Shown in pieces: positions 39,870 through 47,825 of a DNA stretch of 64,000 nt. Source of the stretch: Zafaria cholistanensis (GTDB lineage: Bacteria > Actinomycetota > Actinomycetes > Actinomycetales > Micrococcaceae); the NCBI RefSeq assembly GCF_008580665.1, contig NZ_BKDJ01000013.1, forward strand, positions 1 through 64,000. Reading direction: 5' to 3'. Position 1 is the first letter of the stretch; the number at the start of each line of letters is the position of its first letter. A model generated the notes under the pieces. The model saw only the letters and a program-made list of their open reading frames with translations. It was not told the origin of the DNA and did not search any database. The position numbers and the translations under genes were made by a program.

Positions 39870-40793
39870 TCACAGCCATGACCTGATTCCCCACGTGCCG
39901 GCCAGGGATTCCCCCGTTTCCAGCCAGGCCAGCGAGTTTCCGCTGTTCAGGGCATTCGCGGGGGCGCTCATGGGCTCCACCGCCACGGCCAGCGGCACGT
40001 TGCGGTAGTTCTCCGTCACGAAGATATGCGCGAAGGGGAATGTGCGGTCGGCCCACAACGCCACCCGGCGTCCGTCGGGAGCCGTCAGGACATGCTGGTA
40101 GCGGCCGTCCGGGCCGGCTTCGAGCGCGGTGACCGCCACGTCGACCCGAACGTCGCCCACCCGCTTTCCGGCGCGGAAGTCGGTGTCGCCGTCGACATCC
40201 TCCTCCCCCACCGGGATGAGCCGCTCGTCCGCGACCAGCCGCCGCCGGCCCCGGACGGTGAGGACCAGGTCCTCCACCGGGACGTCGCCGAGACGCAGGT
40301 AGGGGTGGGCCCCAAAGGCCGCCGGCGCCGTCGCGGGTCCCAGGTTCGCCAGTTCCTGGCGCACCGCCAGGTGCCCGTCGGCGTCCAGCGAGTAGGTGGC
40401 CGTGTGGCGCATGCGGAAGGGAAAGCCGTGCTGGGGGAAGATCTCCCCGACCAGGGACACGGCCTCCGCGGTCGCGTCCGCCACCGTGTAGCCGGTGTTG
40501 CGCAGGAGCCCGTGGGTCGCGTTGCCGCGGGAGGGCTCGGTCAGGTCCAACTGCTGCACCTTGCCCTCCAGCACCCACTTCCCGTCCCGGACGCGGTTGC
40601 CCCAGGGGGCCATGAGGATGCCGGATCCCGACGGCGGCAGCTCGTCCGCGGAGAAGGGCTCAACCAGGTCCACCCCCTGCCGCCGGTAGGTGCGCAGGGC
40701 GGCCGCCAGCTCGGTGACCGTCACCTCGGCGCCGCCGTTGCGGATCGTGAACTGGCGGCCCGTGGCAGCCGCCCCCGTCTCCTGCCCGTTCAT
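39870..40793 (-). CDS. Aldose 1-epimerase family protein
   Basis: 307 residues of the galactose-mutarotase superfamily. Visible features are the PWGNRVRDGKW substrate loop, THGLLRNTGYTV with the conserved His, FGAHPYLRLG with a second His, and the late Glu in AVAVEPMSAPANALNSG. These enzymes interconvert alpha and beta anomers of hexoses or related sugars; the exact substrate is unknown. The ATG at 40793 with GTGGGAC upstream is preferred to a GTG three codons earlier. A duplicated 17-bp block lies just upstream. Confidence 0.88.
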   Translation of the reverse strand: MNGQETGAAATGRQFTIRNGGAEVTVTELAAALRTYRRQGVDLVEPFSADELPPSGSGILMAPWGNRVRDGKWVLEGKVQQLDLTEPSRGNATHGLLRNTGYTVADATAEAVSLVGEIFPQHGFPFRMRHTATYSLDADGHLAVRQELANLGPATAPAAFGAHPYLRLGDVPVEDLVLTVRGRRRLVADERLIPVGEEDVDGDTDFRAGKRVGDVRVDVAVTALEAGPDGRYQHVLTAPDGRRVALWADRTFPFAHIFVTENYRNVPLAVAVEPMSAPANALNSGNSLAWLETGESLAGTWGIRSWL

Positions 40794-40948
40794 TTGTCCC
40801 ACCCGTTCATTTGTCCCACCCGGTCATGCGTCCTCCGCGTTCCGTCACCGTGCCGCCCTTTGGCTTCTGGCGCCTCTTCCGGCCCCTCTTCCGGTCCCTA
40901 AGGTAGCCCGGCCGGCGGTACCTGCGGCGCCGCACACGGCGGGGAAGC

Positions 40949-40986
40949 AAAAGGACGGCGGCGGAAGTTCCCTTCCGCCGCCGTCC
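40949..40986 (-). terminator. Rho-independent terminator of the YccA-like gene
   Basis: 15-bp arms (40953-40967, 40972-40986) with a TTCC loop. On the minus strand the stem is followed by TTTTGCTT, 24 bases after the upstream gene's stop. Confidence 0.85.
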
Positions 40987-41009
40987 CGCCCGTTTTCTTC
41001 GCGGGGAGG

Positions 41010-41837
41010 CTACTCCGCCATCTCGCGGATGATCGCGATGATGCGCAGGATCTCCACGTAGAGCCAGACCATGGTGACGGTCAGGCCGAAGGCGCCCATC
41101 CAGGCGAACTTCTCGGGGGCGCCGTTGCGCACGCCCTCCTCGATGGAGGTGAAGTCCAGCACCAGCGCGTAGGTGGCCAGCAGCACCGCGAGGGCACCGA
41201 CGGCCAGGCCGATCCAGCCGGTGCGCAGGCCGAACATGCCGTCAACTGCTCCGGTCAGGGAGAGGACCAGGTTCACGAGGCTGAAGACCAGGTAGCCGAC
41301 CATGGCGATCATGAACATGCGGGTCATCTTCGGGGTGGCCCGGTACTTGCCGGAACGGTACAGGACCAGGGTCACTGCGAACACGCTCAGGGTGGCGGCG
41401 ACCGCCTGGACCGCGATGCCCGGGTACATGCTCTCCAGCACCCCGGACAGGCCGCCGATGAACAGGCCCTCCGCCGCGGCGTAGAGCAGGATCAGGACCG
41501 GCGAGGGCTCCTTCTTGAAGCTGTTGACCAGGCCCAGCACCAGGCCGATCAGCACGCCCGGAAGCATCAGCGCCGGGATCTGCCAGCCCACGAACGCGCC
41601 GGCGAGCAGCACCAGGAAGGTCAGCGTGGTCTTGGCGACCACGTCATTGAACGTCATGCGGCCGGTCTGCGCGGGCCCCGCCGCCGGCTGGTTGTACATG
41701 TCCTGGAGCTGCTGCGGGCTCAGCTGGCCGTACTGGCCGTACGGCTGCTGCGCCTGGGTGGCCGACGGCGCGCCGCCAGGACGGGTCTCTTCGCGGTAGG
41801 TCCTCGAATTGAAGACCGGGTTGCCCCCGAGTGCCAT
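41010..41837 (-). CDS. Bax inhibitor-1/YccA family membrane protein
   Basis: 275 residues. A Gln/Tyr-rich cytosolic N-terminus of about 60 residues is followed by seven membrane helices with the family pattern, including SVFAVTLVLYRSGKYRATPKM, a helix pair containing conserved charged residues, and a final ERAMIGHT-like region reading LVLDFTSIEEGVRNGAPEKFAWMGAFGL. YccA/BI-1 relatives modulate membrane proteases or ion leak. ATG start. It is divergent from the GroES-like gene, with a hairpin terminator downstream. Confidence 0.88.
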   Translation of the reverse strand: MALGGNPVFNSRTYREETRPGGAPSATQAQQPYGQYGQLSPQQLQDMYNQPAAGPAQTGRMTFNDVVAKTTLTFLVLLAGAFVGWQIPALMLPGVLIGLVLGLVNSFKKEPSPVLILLYAAAEGLFIGGLSGVLESMYPGIAVQAVAATLSVFAVTLVLYRSGKYRATPKMTRMFMIAMVGYLVFSLVNLVLSLTGAVDGMFGLRTGWIGLAVGALAVLLATYALVLDFTSIEEGVRNGAPEKFAWMGAFGLTVTMVWLYVEILRIIAIIREMAE

Positions 41838-41959
41838 GCGGATCTCTCCTCTGGTGGTTGTTTAAAGTAGCCTACGTGGCACAACGTCCGGACGCTGCCA
41901 TAATGTTCCGCGCCCGTGTTTTCTCATGAAACCGTAACACTCCCACCTCAAAGGACACC

Positions 41960-42289
41960 GTGAGCGAGATTCCCACTTCCCTGCCCCTGCGCATGCTGCA
42001 CGACCGCATCCTGGTCCTGCTGGACAAGGATGCGGCGGAGCGGCGCTCGGCGTCCGGGATCGTCATCCCGGCCACTGCCCAGATGGGGAAGCGGCTGGCC
42101 TGGGCCCAGGTGGTAGCGACCGGGCCCAATGTGCGCCAGGTCGGCGCCGGGGACCGCGTGCTGTTCGACCCGGAGGACCGGGCCGAGGTCGAGGTCGGAG
42201 CCCGGGAGTACATCCTGCTGCGCGAGCGCGACGTACACGCGGTGGCCCAGCCGGAGGACCCGGACACCGCCATGGGACTCTACCTCTAG
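41960..42289 (+). CDS. Stand-alone GroES-like (Cpn10 family) co-chaperone
   Basis: 109 residues with the Cpn10 fold pattern: LPLRMLHDRILVLLDKD, SGIVIPATAQ, WAQVVATGPNVRQVGAGDRVLFDP and EYILLRERDVHAV. The mobile loop (ERRSASGIV) is present, but it is not next to a groEL. Actinobacteria commonly carry this second, shorter protein of unknown partner. The GTG has AAAGGA upstream. It is the last gene of the conserved core before the tRNA fragment. Confidence 0.85.
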   Translation: MSEIPTSLPLRMLHDRILVLLDKDAAERRSASGIVIPATAQMGKRLAWAQVVATGPNVRQVGAGDRVLFDPEDRAEVEVGAREYILLRERDVHAVAQPEDPDTAMGLYL

Positions 42290-42338
42290 GCTGGCCTCCA
42301 GGCTGACCTTTAGGCTGCGCGCCCCGCGGGCCACCCAG

Positions 42339-42382
42339 TGCCCCCAGTGGGACTCGAACCCACACCACAAGGATTTGCAGTC
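42339..42382 (-). other. 3' half of a tRNA gene (anticodon GCA), probable att site scar
   Basis: On the minus strand these 44 bases read as a tRNA 3' half: anticodon loop CTGCAAA, 3' anticodon stem TCCTT, 5-base variable loop, a perfect 5-bp T-stem with TTCGAGT loop, and the acceptor strand TGGGGGC followed by A. The expected 5' partners (AAGGA before the loop, GCCCCCA at the start) and a D-arm are missing. Integrases that target tRNA genes leave such a 3' fragment at one end. It marks the likely edge of an integrated element extending to the right. Confidence 0.6.
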
Positions 42383-42592
42383 AAACGTTTCGACCCCCGT
42401 GAGTTCTCGGGGGATTTCGCGCATTGACTAGGGAAAAGGCCTTACCATTCACACCCGACATGTGCCACTCAGTGCCACAAAGTGACACGTGGTGACGTAA
42501 CCGAGCGGGATGGAGAAGCCGATCCCGCTCGGTTACCCCAATTCCGCCCGGTTCGGCGTGAACCGGGATGGACCAGGGGCACACGGGAGGGC
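42383..42592. promoter_or_regulatory. Non-coding stretch with hairpins and repeated GTGCCAC-like boxes beside the tRNA fragment
   Basis: No gene is visible. Contents: a GC hairpin with CCCCCG/CGGGGG arms (42394-42413); a cluster of roughly 10-bp-spaced boxes resembling GTGCCAC/GTGACAC (about 42460-42495); and a perfect 15-bp inverted repeat, 42497-42511 with 42522-42536. Recombinase arm sites or a leftover terminator would fit, but neither is shown. Confidence 0.45.
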
Positions 42593-42982
42593 ATGACGAC
42601 TTCAACGAGCACGGCCCGCACAACTTCCGCCCTGGCACGCATCCCCCTGGACCAGGCATGGCTCGGCACCATCGACCGGCTGGCCGCGACCCTGGCGATC
42701 GAGCACGCGTTCGTCTACGGGCAGGACCACAGGGCACACCTGCTGCGCACGCTCACCCGCTGGCCGAACGGCGGGGTCGAACTCGGGTTCCTGGACACGC
42801 TGGTTCGGGCGACCCTCGGGATCGAGGTCGACGCGGCCGAGGCGGTGGACGCGTTCCGGGTTCCGGAATGGACACCGCTCGGGGTGCCTATGGGGCGCCT
42901 GACCGCTACCACCATCCTGGACACCGGCACCTTGCGCGAGGCCATGGCCAAATCCAAGGCAGTGGGAAACACGGAAAGTTGA
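42593..42982 (+). CDS. Hypothetical protein
   Basis: 129 residues, no recognised domain, no signal peptide and no membrane helix. It begins MTTSTSTARTTSALARIP and has a mixed helical composition (IDRLAATLAIEHAFVYGQDH; GFLDTLVRATLGIEVDAAE). The ATG has a strong GGGAGGG ribosome-binding site, and codon usage is GC-rich as in the core. It is the first gene right of the tRNA fragment and may belong to the integrated element. Confidence 0.6.
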   Translation: MTTSTSTARTTSALARIPLDQAWLGTIDRLAATLAIEHAFVYGQDHRAHLLRTLTRWPNGGVELGFLDTLVRATLGIEVDAAEAVDAFRVPEWTPLGVPMGRLTATTILDTGTLREAMAKSKAVGNTES

Positions 42983-43235
42983 CCGCTGGCCTGGCCGCGG
43001 ATTCTGCCCGAGCCTAGCCTCCGGCAACGCCTCGACGAGCGGTCCGTGCGCTACCGCTACCCCCTCACGGGAAGCTTTTAGAAAGCGTCGTCCATCTCGG
43101 TGCGCGGAGCCGCTGGGGCAGGAACGCCAGCTGCTGCTCGACCGCCTTGCGGGGCGACTGCTCGTCCGCCACCACAGAATGCAGGCCCAAAAGCCTGCCG
43201 GAACTGTGGGCTTGCGCGACCACGGCCGACCTTGG
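42983..43235. other. Gene-free stretch
   Basis: No complete gene is visible. A short minus-strand frame ends at about 43079-43081 with a Pro/Ala-rich stretch and an acidic tail (TEMDDAF), which could be the end of a degraded gene. No start or domain is recognisable. Confidence 0.3.
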
Positions 43236-44480
43236 TTACTCGATCACCCGATTACGGCCTGCGAAGCAGCCAAAGCCGAGCAAGACCAACTCGAGGGCAA
43301 TGATGGCAACAAGGGCGGGGGTCCATGATCCGGTGATGTCATGCAATGCGCCTGCCGCGATGGGGCCGGCGGCGGCGAGCACATAGCCAACTGACTGCGC
43401 CATACCCGACAGAGCCGCAGCCTGCCGATGGTGTCTGGTGCGGAGACCGAAGAAGGACAAGGCGAGTACGATGCACATCCCGGCTGACACACCTGCGATG
43501 CTGTTCCAGACCGCGGCCAGCCGGGGGGCGAACATCACACCGATCGCGGCGATGATGAACAGGGCCGGAGCGAGAACGCCCAGCAGCCGTTGATCACGGA
43601 ATCGCGGCATCAGCGCCGAGCAGAGGAGACTGCCGAAAATGGCGAATCCATTCAGCAGCAACTGGTGAAAGCCAGCTGCGGCGTCACTGATCCCGGCGGA
43701 TCGCTCTATGGAGGGCAACCAGGTGATGAATACGTAGAAGCCGACTGACTGCAACCCCATGAATGCCGTGATCTGCCAGCCGAGGGCGCTCCGCCACGGC
43801 GACCTCCACTCCGTGTCGATAGTAGTGTTGGTACCGCCGTACATGCCTGGTTGATGCTCCGCCGCCTTGTTTCGGTGGCGCAGTTGAGGCGCCAAGACGC
43901 CGAGTGCGATGACTGCAAGGCCGGCCCACATTCCCAACGGGAGCCGCCAGCCGGCTGTAGCGGCATCCGCAACTGGGACTGCGACGCCCGCCGCGATTGC
44001 GGCGAAGACCGACTGCACAGCCGAATAGGCACCGGTGATCTGCCCTATCCTGGCAGGAAAATCCCGTTTGACGAGCGAGGGAAGGATCACGTTAAGGACG
44101 GCTATGGCAACGCCGAGCATGGCCGTTCCGATCCATAGCAGAGGCACTCCCGGCGCAGACCGCACCACGAGCCCCATTGAGAGCAGGATCAACCCTAACG
44201 CCAGCGCGCGTTCAAGTCCGAGGCGTCGGGCCAAGCCGGGCGCGACCGGCGACATGGCAGCGAACGCCAGCAGCGGGAGGCTGATCAGTGTTGACGCTGT
44301 CAGCGACGACAAACCGAGATCCTGCTGCAGATTTCCAAGTACCGGTCCGACGGTGGTGATACCGGCTCGAAGGTTACTGGCAACCAGCAGTATCCCTGCG
44401 ATGACCAATGCGGGCCTCAAGTTGCGAGCGGCTGTAGCTGGTGCAGTGACCATATTGCCCGCAGTGACTTTGGTGGTCAT
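43236..44480 (-). CDS. MFS transporter of the CynX/NimT (cyanate-transporter-like) family
   Basis: 414 residues with 12 predicted membrane helices. The N-terminal motif LVASNLRAGITTVGPVLGNLQQDLGLS is characteristic of CynX/NimT. Substrates of the family include cyanate and 2-nitroimidazole, but most members are untested. Coding GC is lower than in the core, consistent with acquisition. The start ATG overlaps the stop of the upstream FadR-type regulator by 4 bases, so regulator and transporter form an operon. Confidence 0.88.
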   Translation of the reverse strand: MTTKVTAGNMVTAPATAARNLRPALVIAGILLVASNLRAGITTVGPVLGNLQQDLGLSSLTASTLISLPLLAFAAMSPVAPGLARRLGLERALALGLILLSMGLVVRSAPGVPLLWIGTAMLGVAIAVLNVILPSLVKRDFPARIGQITGAYSAVQSVFAAIAAGVAVPVADAATAGWRLPLGMWAGLAVIALGVLAPQLRHRNKAAEHQPGMYGGTNTTIDTEWRSPWRSALGWQITAFMGLQSVGFYVFITWLPSIERSAGISDAAAGFHQLLLNGFAIFGSLLCSALMPRFRDQRLLGVLAPALFIIAAIGVMFAPRLAAVWNSIAGVSAGMCIVLALSFFGLRTRHHRQAAALSGMAQSVGYVLAAAGPIAAGALHDITGSWTPALVAIIALELVLLGFGCFAGRNRVIE

Positions 44481-45202
44481 GGAATGTAGTCTCCATCGGT
44501 TGAGGGCGGTCGGCGATCGGTCCGAACCCAGTCGCGCACAAGCTCCTCAATCCGCTGCGCGGCGTCGGCGGCTGCGTCTGCGTCTCCTGCAATGACGGCC
44601 TCGGCGATCGCAGCGTGCGCATCGTCGATGTGCCGAAGATGCCGGGCCTCGGCGGCGAAATCGATGTCAGGCGTATTGAGATGGAGGAGTGCTTGCTCGT
44701 TGCCCCCCACCCCTCGGTACAGTTCGGCGAGCAACGCGTTGCCCGAGGCCTGGAGCAGTAACCGATGGAAGGCGATGTCCGCTGCGGCGTAACTCGGACC
44801 GTCGGTGGCGACTCGTCGCGCATCGAGCGCTTCCAGGAGTTGTTGACGCTCTTCCGGGGTGGCCCGCGATGCAGCAAGACGCGCCCCTTCGCGTTCGAGG
44901 ATGAATCGCACTTCAGCAACATCTGCCTCACGTTCCTGGCTGATCCGCCGCGCCAGGGTCGGCGCAACATCACTGGTAGCGAGGACAAACGTGCCGTATC
45001 CGGCCCGCGCGCCGACCAAACCGGAGTGCACAAGCGAACGCAAAGCCTCGCGAACGCTGTTACGGCTGACCCCAAGCTCCTCCGCCAGCGCTAGTTCGGT
45101 CGGAAGCCGCGCCCCGACCGGAAATTCACCCGAGGCGATCCGGCGCCGAAGCTGAGCGGCGATTTGCTCCGGCAAGGTGGTGGGTGGAGTAATTTTTGGC
45201 AC
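44477..45202 (-). CDS. GntR-family regulator, FadR subfamily (FCD domain)
   Basis: 241 residues. An N-terminal winged helix (LPEQIAAQLRRRIASGEFPVGARLP, then ELALAEELGVSRNSVREALRSL) precedes an all-helical FCD effector domain with conserved metal-site residues (FHRLLLQASGN; HIDDAHAAIAEAVIAGD). Such proteins usually repress their own operon and release on binding a small acid. It probably controls the CynX-like transporter with which it overlaps by 4 bases. A good promoter lies just upstream. Confidence 0.9.
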   Translation of the reverse strand: MPKITPPTTLPEQIAAQLRRRIASGEFPVGARLPTELALAEELGVSRNSVREALRSLVHSGLVGARAGYGTFVLATSDVAPTLARRISQEREADVAEVRFILEREGARLAASRATPEERQQLLEALDARRVATDGPSYAAADIAFHRLLLQASGNALLAELYRGVGGNEQALLHLNTPDIDFAAEARHLRHIDDAHAAIAEAVIAGDADAAADAAQRIEELVRDWVRTDRRPPSTDGDYIP

Positions 45203-45208
45203 TACATG

Positions 45209-45237
45209 AAAATACCAAATATACTAATGTTGGACAA
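45209..45237 (-). promoter_or_regulatory. Sigma-70-like promoter of the fadR-cynX operon
   Basis: On the minus strand TTGTCC (45232-45237) is separated by 17 bases from TATTTT (45209-45214). The TTGTCCAAC patch also resembles a half-site of FadR-type operators. The region is markedly AT-rich compared with its surroundings. Confidence 0.55.
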
Positions 45238-45596
45238 ATAGGAAAAGGGCGGCTGGAGACCTACCGCCCCTCTCTGGTAGCCCCATAAGGCGTTTCGTCG
45301 CTTCACACCTAAAGGGCATTCCGCCCCCGGGAAAAATACCGGCATTTACAAACTCGGCTGCCCACCCACCTCAATGTTCTCGGAGGTCGCGCACTCGGTA
45401 CTTGAAGGGTGGTTGCTCAGGACCCGTATGTACCAGATTCGATATTGCTCAATAGCCCTGTTCTCAAAAGGAGATGACAGCATGGCCGACAAGCCCAAGC
45501 GAACCAGGCCGACAGGTCGATCGACAATGTAAGAGCGGGGCCGGGGCAGACCCGGTTGCGCGCCGGGGCCATCGACGACACCGCGTACGTGATCCC

Positions 45597-45710
45597 ATTG
45601 AGCCGACTGTTGCCAATGGAGGGCCCGTCGAGCAGGGTACGCCTCGGCAGGTGTACTTGCTGCCGGAGCGCTTCCGACGGGACGCAAACCTAGTAACCAG
45701 GCTTGGCAAT
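45597..45710 (+). pseudogene. Possible relic of an ABC transporter ATPase C-terminal region
   Basis: One frame reads NGGPVEQGTPRQVYLLPERF, resembling the end of Fe3+/polyamine-type ABC ATPases, which usually run NGG.I.Q.GTP.E.Y..P. No Walker A, signature or Walker B region can be found upstream in any frame, and the frame dissolves into a hexanucleotide repeat. If correct, it is a small decayed fragment. The match is short and could be chance. Confidence 0.3.
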
Positions 45711-45714
45711 CGAC

Positions 45715-45738
45715 GGCAGAGGCAGAGGCAGAGGCAGA
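45715..45738 (+). repeat. GGCAGA hexanucleotide repeat
   Basis: Four perfect tandem copies of GGCAGA followed by a partial fifth copy. It lies in the gene-poor region. Confidence 0.85.
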
Positions 45739-46505
45739 GGCAAGAATACCTACTCATTGAGGGACGGGTACGTTACCGCGGAACCGGCGCAACAGCATGT
45801 TTCCTTCGCAAATGGCGAACTAAACCTCGAACCCTTCGCCAAGTTCATCCGCCCCGCGCTGGGCATTACGGTTGCCTTCGACTGTGAACCATCGGGCCGT
45901 ATCCACCGACTCCCCCTCAAAGCCCGGCGGCAAGGAGTCGCAGCAGGACTGCCCACAGGCAACCAGGCCCTGGACGAGTCCCTAAGTTTAGGCCAGCGAG
46001 GTCGCAGTCGGCGGGGCCGCGGGACAGTGTCCACGTATTCCGGAAACACGTGCATCGTCGATCACCGGTCCCTCCCCGGAATGTCCATGGCGTGCTAGCA
46101 CTACGGGCCGGGGCATCGGGGCACTGCCGGCCAGTGGCCCGGCTCTGGCATTGCAGCGGTCAGCCGCGGCTTTACCAGCACGGAAAACTAGCCGCCTAGC
46201 GGGGGCGCTGGTCCGGAGCGCACGAGCGGCGTCTTGGAACCGCTGAAGGGATGCAAGACAATCGGTCGATTCACCCCGGAACTTGGGCAATTGTCGAGCT
46301 GCCTGGCGGGATCAAAGCCTTCTCCCGCAGCGCCTTTTCTCCATCCAGACGAACGCCCGGGCGGTTCCATATGCACTGCAAATGCTCGCCTGCTCCGCTG
46401 CTTTACCGCACAAATGACGTTGCTATTAGCTGTTAGTTGCAGCGTCATGCACGACCCGGCCTGCTGGGAATCCTGTCCCGGGGCTGCAAACCCACTGGCC
46501 GTGTT

Positions 46506-47489
46506 TCAGTTCTGGATAGAGCGACGCGTTTCCCCAGGAGGGTAACCGTCGCTGCGTTGTCCCTTATGACTCAACCAGGATCGTCGATGGCTTGGACGCC
46601 CAAGGATAGGGCGGACGCTGACCACAACGTTGCTCAGAACAATAATTCCTATTCCTGCCAATTCCTGGACGTTGAGTGTCTGCCCGAGCATGACCCAGCC
46701 TGCCGCGGCGGCCCATACCGGGCTGATGCTCATAAATATTCCGAAGAGGGAAGCGGAGACCCTGCGGAGAGCGAGGAGATCAGCAGCGTATGGGACCGCG
46801 GATGCGAGAACTCCGCAGGCCAGGGCGAGGCCCAAGGCAGCGTATCCCGGAGGGTGCAGGACGAACCATACGGCCGCCATCGGCCCCCACACGCACGCTG
46901 AGAGCAGGTTCGCGGCTGATGTTCCCTGCAAGCCGGGCATGCGTCGCCCAACCGTCCGGTTCAGCAGGATGTAGGCGGCCCAGCAGACGGCGGCCAACAG
47001 CGCCAGTCCAATACCCAGGAAATCGCTCGATGGCTCCGGGTGAGTGAGCACGAGGACGCCAGTCGCCGCCGCCAAGGCGCATGCGATGTCGAGAAATCGA
47101 CGAGATGCACAAACGGCCACAGCCAAAGGGCCCAGGAATTCCAAGGTCACCGCGAGCCCAAGGCCGATGCGCTCTACTGCGCTGTAGAGGCTCAGATTCA
47201 TTGCCCCGAAGATGAAGGCGAGGCTGGCAACGGGCCACCACTCGTGGCGGGTCATCGTACGGAAATTCGGGCGGGCTAGAGCCGACAAAACAACGGCGCT
47301 TATAAGTTGGCGAACCGCCACCACGCCCAAGGGGCCCATGGAGGGAAAGGCGAGTGCGCCGGCTGCAGCTCCCGTTTGCGCGCAGGCCGAACTGGCGAAC
47401 ATTGTGGCAATGCCCGCCACATGATCGCGCTTGGTTCGGGCCGTCGAGGAGAAGCCGCCATCGACATCGGGCTGCACCTGCGTGGGCAT
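46506..47489 (-). CDS. EamA-family (RhtA-like) transporter
   Basis: 327 residues with ten predicted membrane helices in two EamA repeats. Features typical of RhtA-type amino-acid exporters include SSACAQTGAAAGALAFPSMG, AVRQLISAVVL, and the second-repeat stretch AVCWAAYILLNRTVGRR. Substrates may be amino acids such as threonine or homoserine; this is not shown. The ATG at 47489 has GAGGAAGG 6 bases upstream and is preferred over longer starts. It follows the small peptide gene on the same strand with a 199-base gap. Confidence 0.85.
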   Translation of the reverse strand: MPTQVQPDVDGGFSSTARTKRDHVAGIATMFASSACAQTGAAAGALAFPSMGPLGVVAVRQLISAVVLSALARPNFRTMTRHEWWPVASLAFIFGAMNLSLYSAVERIGLGLAVTLEFLGPLAVAVCASRRFLDIACALAAATGVLVLTHPEPSSDFLGIGLALLAAVCWAAYILLNRTVGRRMPGLQGTSAANLLSACVWGPMAAVWFVLHPPGYAALGLALACGVLASAVPYAADLLALRRVSASLFGIFMSISPVWAAAAGWVMLGQTLNVQELAGIGIIVLSNVVVSVRPILGRPSHRRSWLSHKGQRSDGYPPGETRRSIQN

Positions 47490-47688
47490 CAGGAACCTTC
47501 CTCGCATCTGACACGGGAGTTCTTTCCTGACCCGATGGCTAAGAGCCATAAGTTCATTTGAAGTCCTGGTTAACGGCTCGCACGCGCAGGGTTTGTGTCA
47601 TTTCCTATCACTTCCGTTGACAGATGGCATCCATTGCGGCGCTTCCGGGCTGACCGGCCCTGGCCTCAGACGGGGTCCCACCGGGACG
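47490..47688 (-). other. Intergenic region between the small peptide gene and the EamA gene
   Basis: No gene is seen in these 199 bases, and I found no convincing terminator. It could carry a separate promoter for the EamA gene. Confidence 0.3.
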
Positions 47689-47808
47689 TTAGTCCGTCTC
47701 GGCTCCAGTGCAGTAGATACAGGTAGGGCCGCAGTTGTCGTCAAGCTCCACGGAGCTGTTCTCCGCAGCTGCCTGTGTTGCCGGGGCGTTCTGCATTATT
47801 GCGCTCAT
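47689..47808 (-). CDS. 39-residue peptide with a CxxxCxYC motif, in the ABC-importer operon
   Basis: A short open frame begins 17 bases after the permease stop, with AGGGAA as ribosome-binding site and an ATG start. The first 25 residues are polar and acidic (MSAIMQNAPATQAAAEN, then an SSVELDD segment). The C-terminal part has Cys26, Cys30 and Cys33 in NCGPTCIYCTG, then an acidic end. The spacing C-x3-C-x-aromatic-C is that of radical-SAM cluster-binding loops, and the leader/core look also suggests a modified-peptide precursor. No modifying enzyme is nearby. It could be a metal-binding or regulatory peptide; function is unknown. Confidence 0.55.
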   Translation of the reverse strand: MSAIMQNAPATQAAAENSSVELDDNCGPTCIYCTGAETD

Positions 47809-47825
47809 GTGGTTTTCCCTATCTT

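Larger units (their letters stand above)
45238..46505. other. 1.27-kb gene-poor accessory stretch
   Basis: No intact gene is supported on either strand; frames are short, out of phase and of poor composition. It contains a possible ABC-ATPase relic (45597-45710), a short hexanucleotide repeat (45715-45738) and a hairpin at 46230-46269 that resembles one at 61411-61450. It is probably eroded sequence between acquired modules. Confidence 0.5.

Noticed and set aside
42339-42414. An intact tRNA of about 76 nt
   Set aside because: A run of five C at 42409-42413 lies at the right distance to mimic the 5' acceptor strand, but the D-arm and the 5' anticodon stem do not pair, so only the 3' half is genuine.
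43079-43150. C-terminus of a single-stranded DNA-binding protein on the minus strand (ending MDDAF)
   Set aside because: The acidic end only loosely resembles the SSB tail, and no OB-fold sequence or start lies upstream.
45474-46098. Coding genes over the GGCAGA repeat
   Set aside because: The frames are created by the repeat, have poor composition and no ribosome-binding site, and no continuous homology was recognised.
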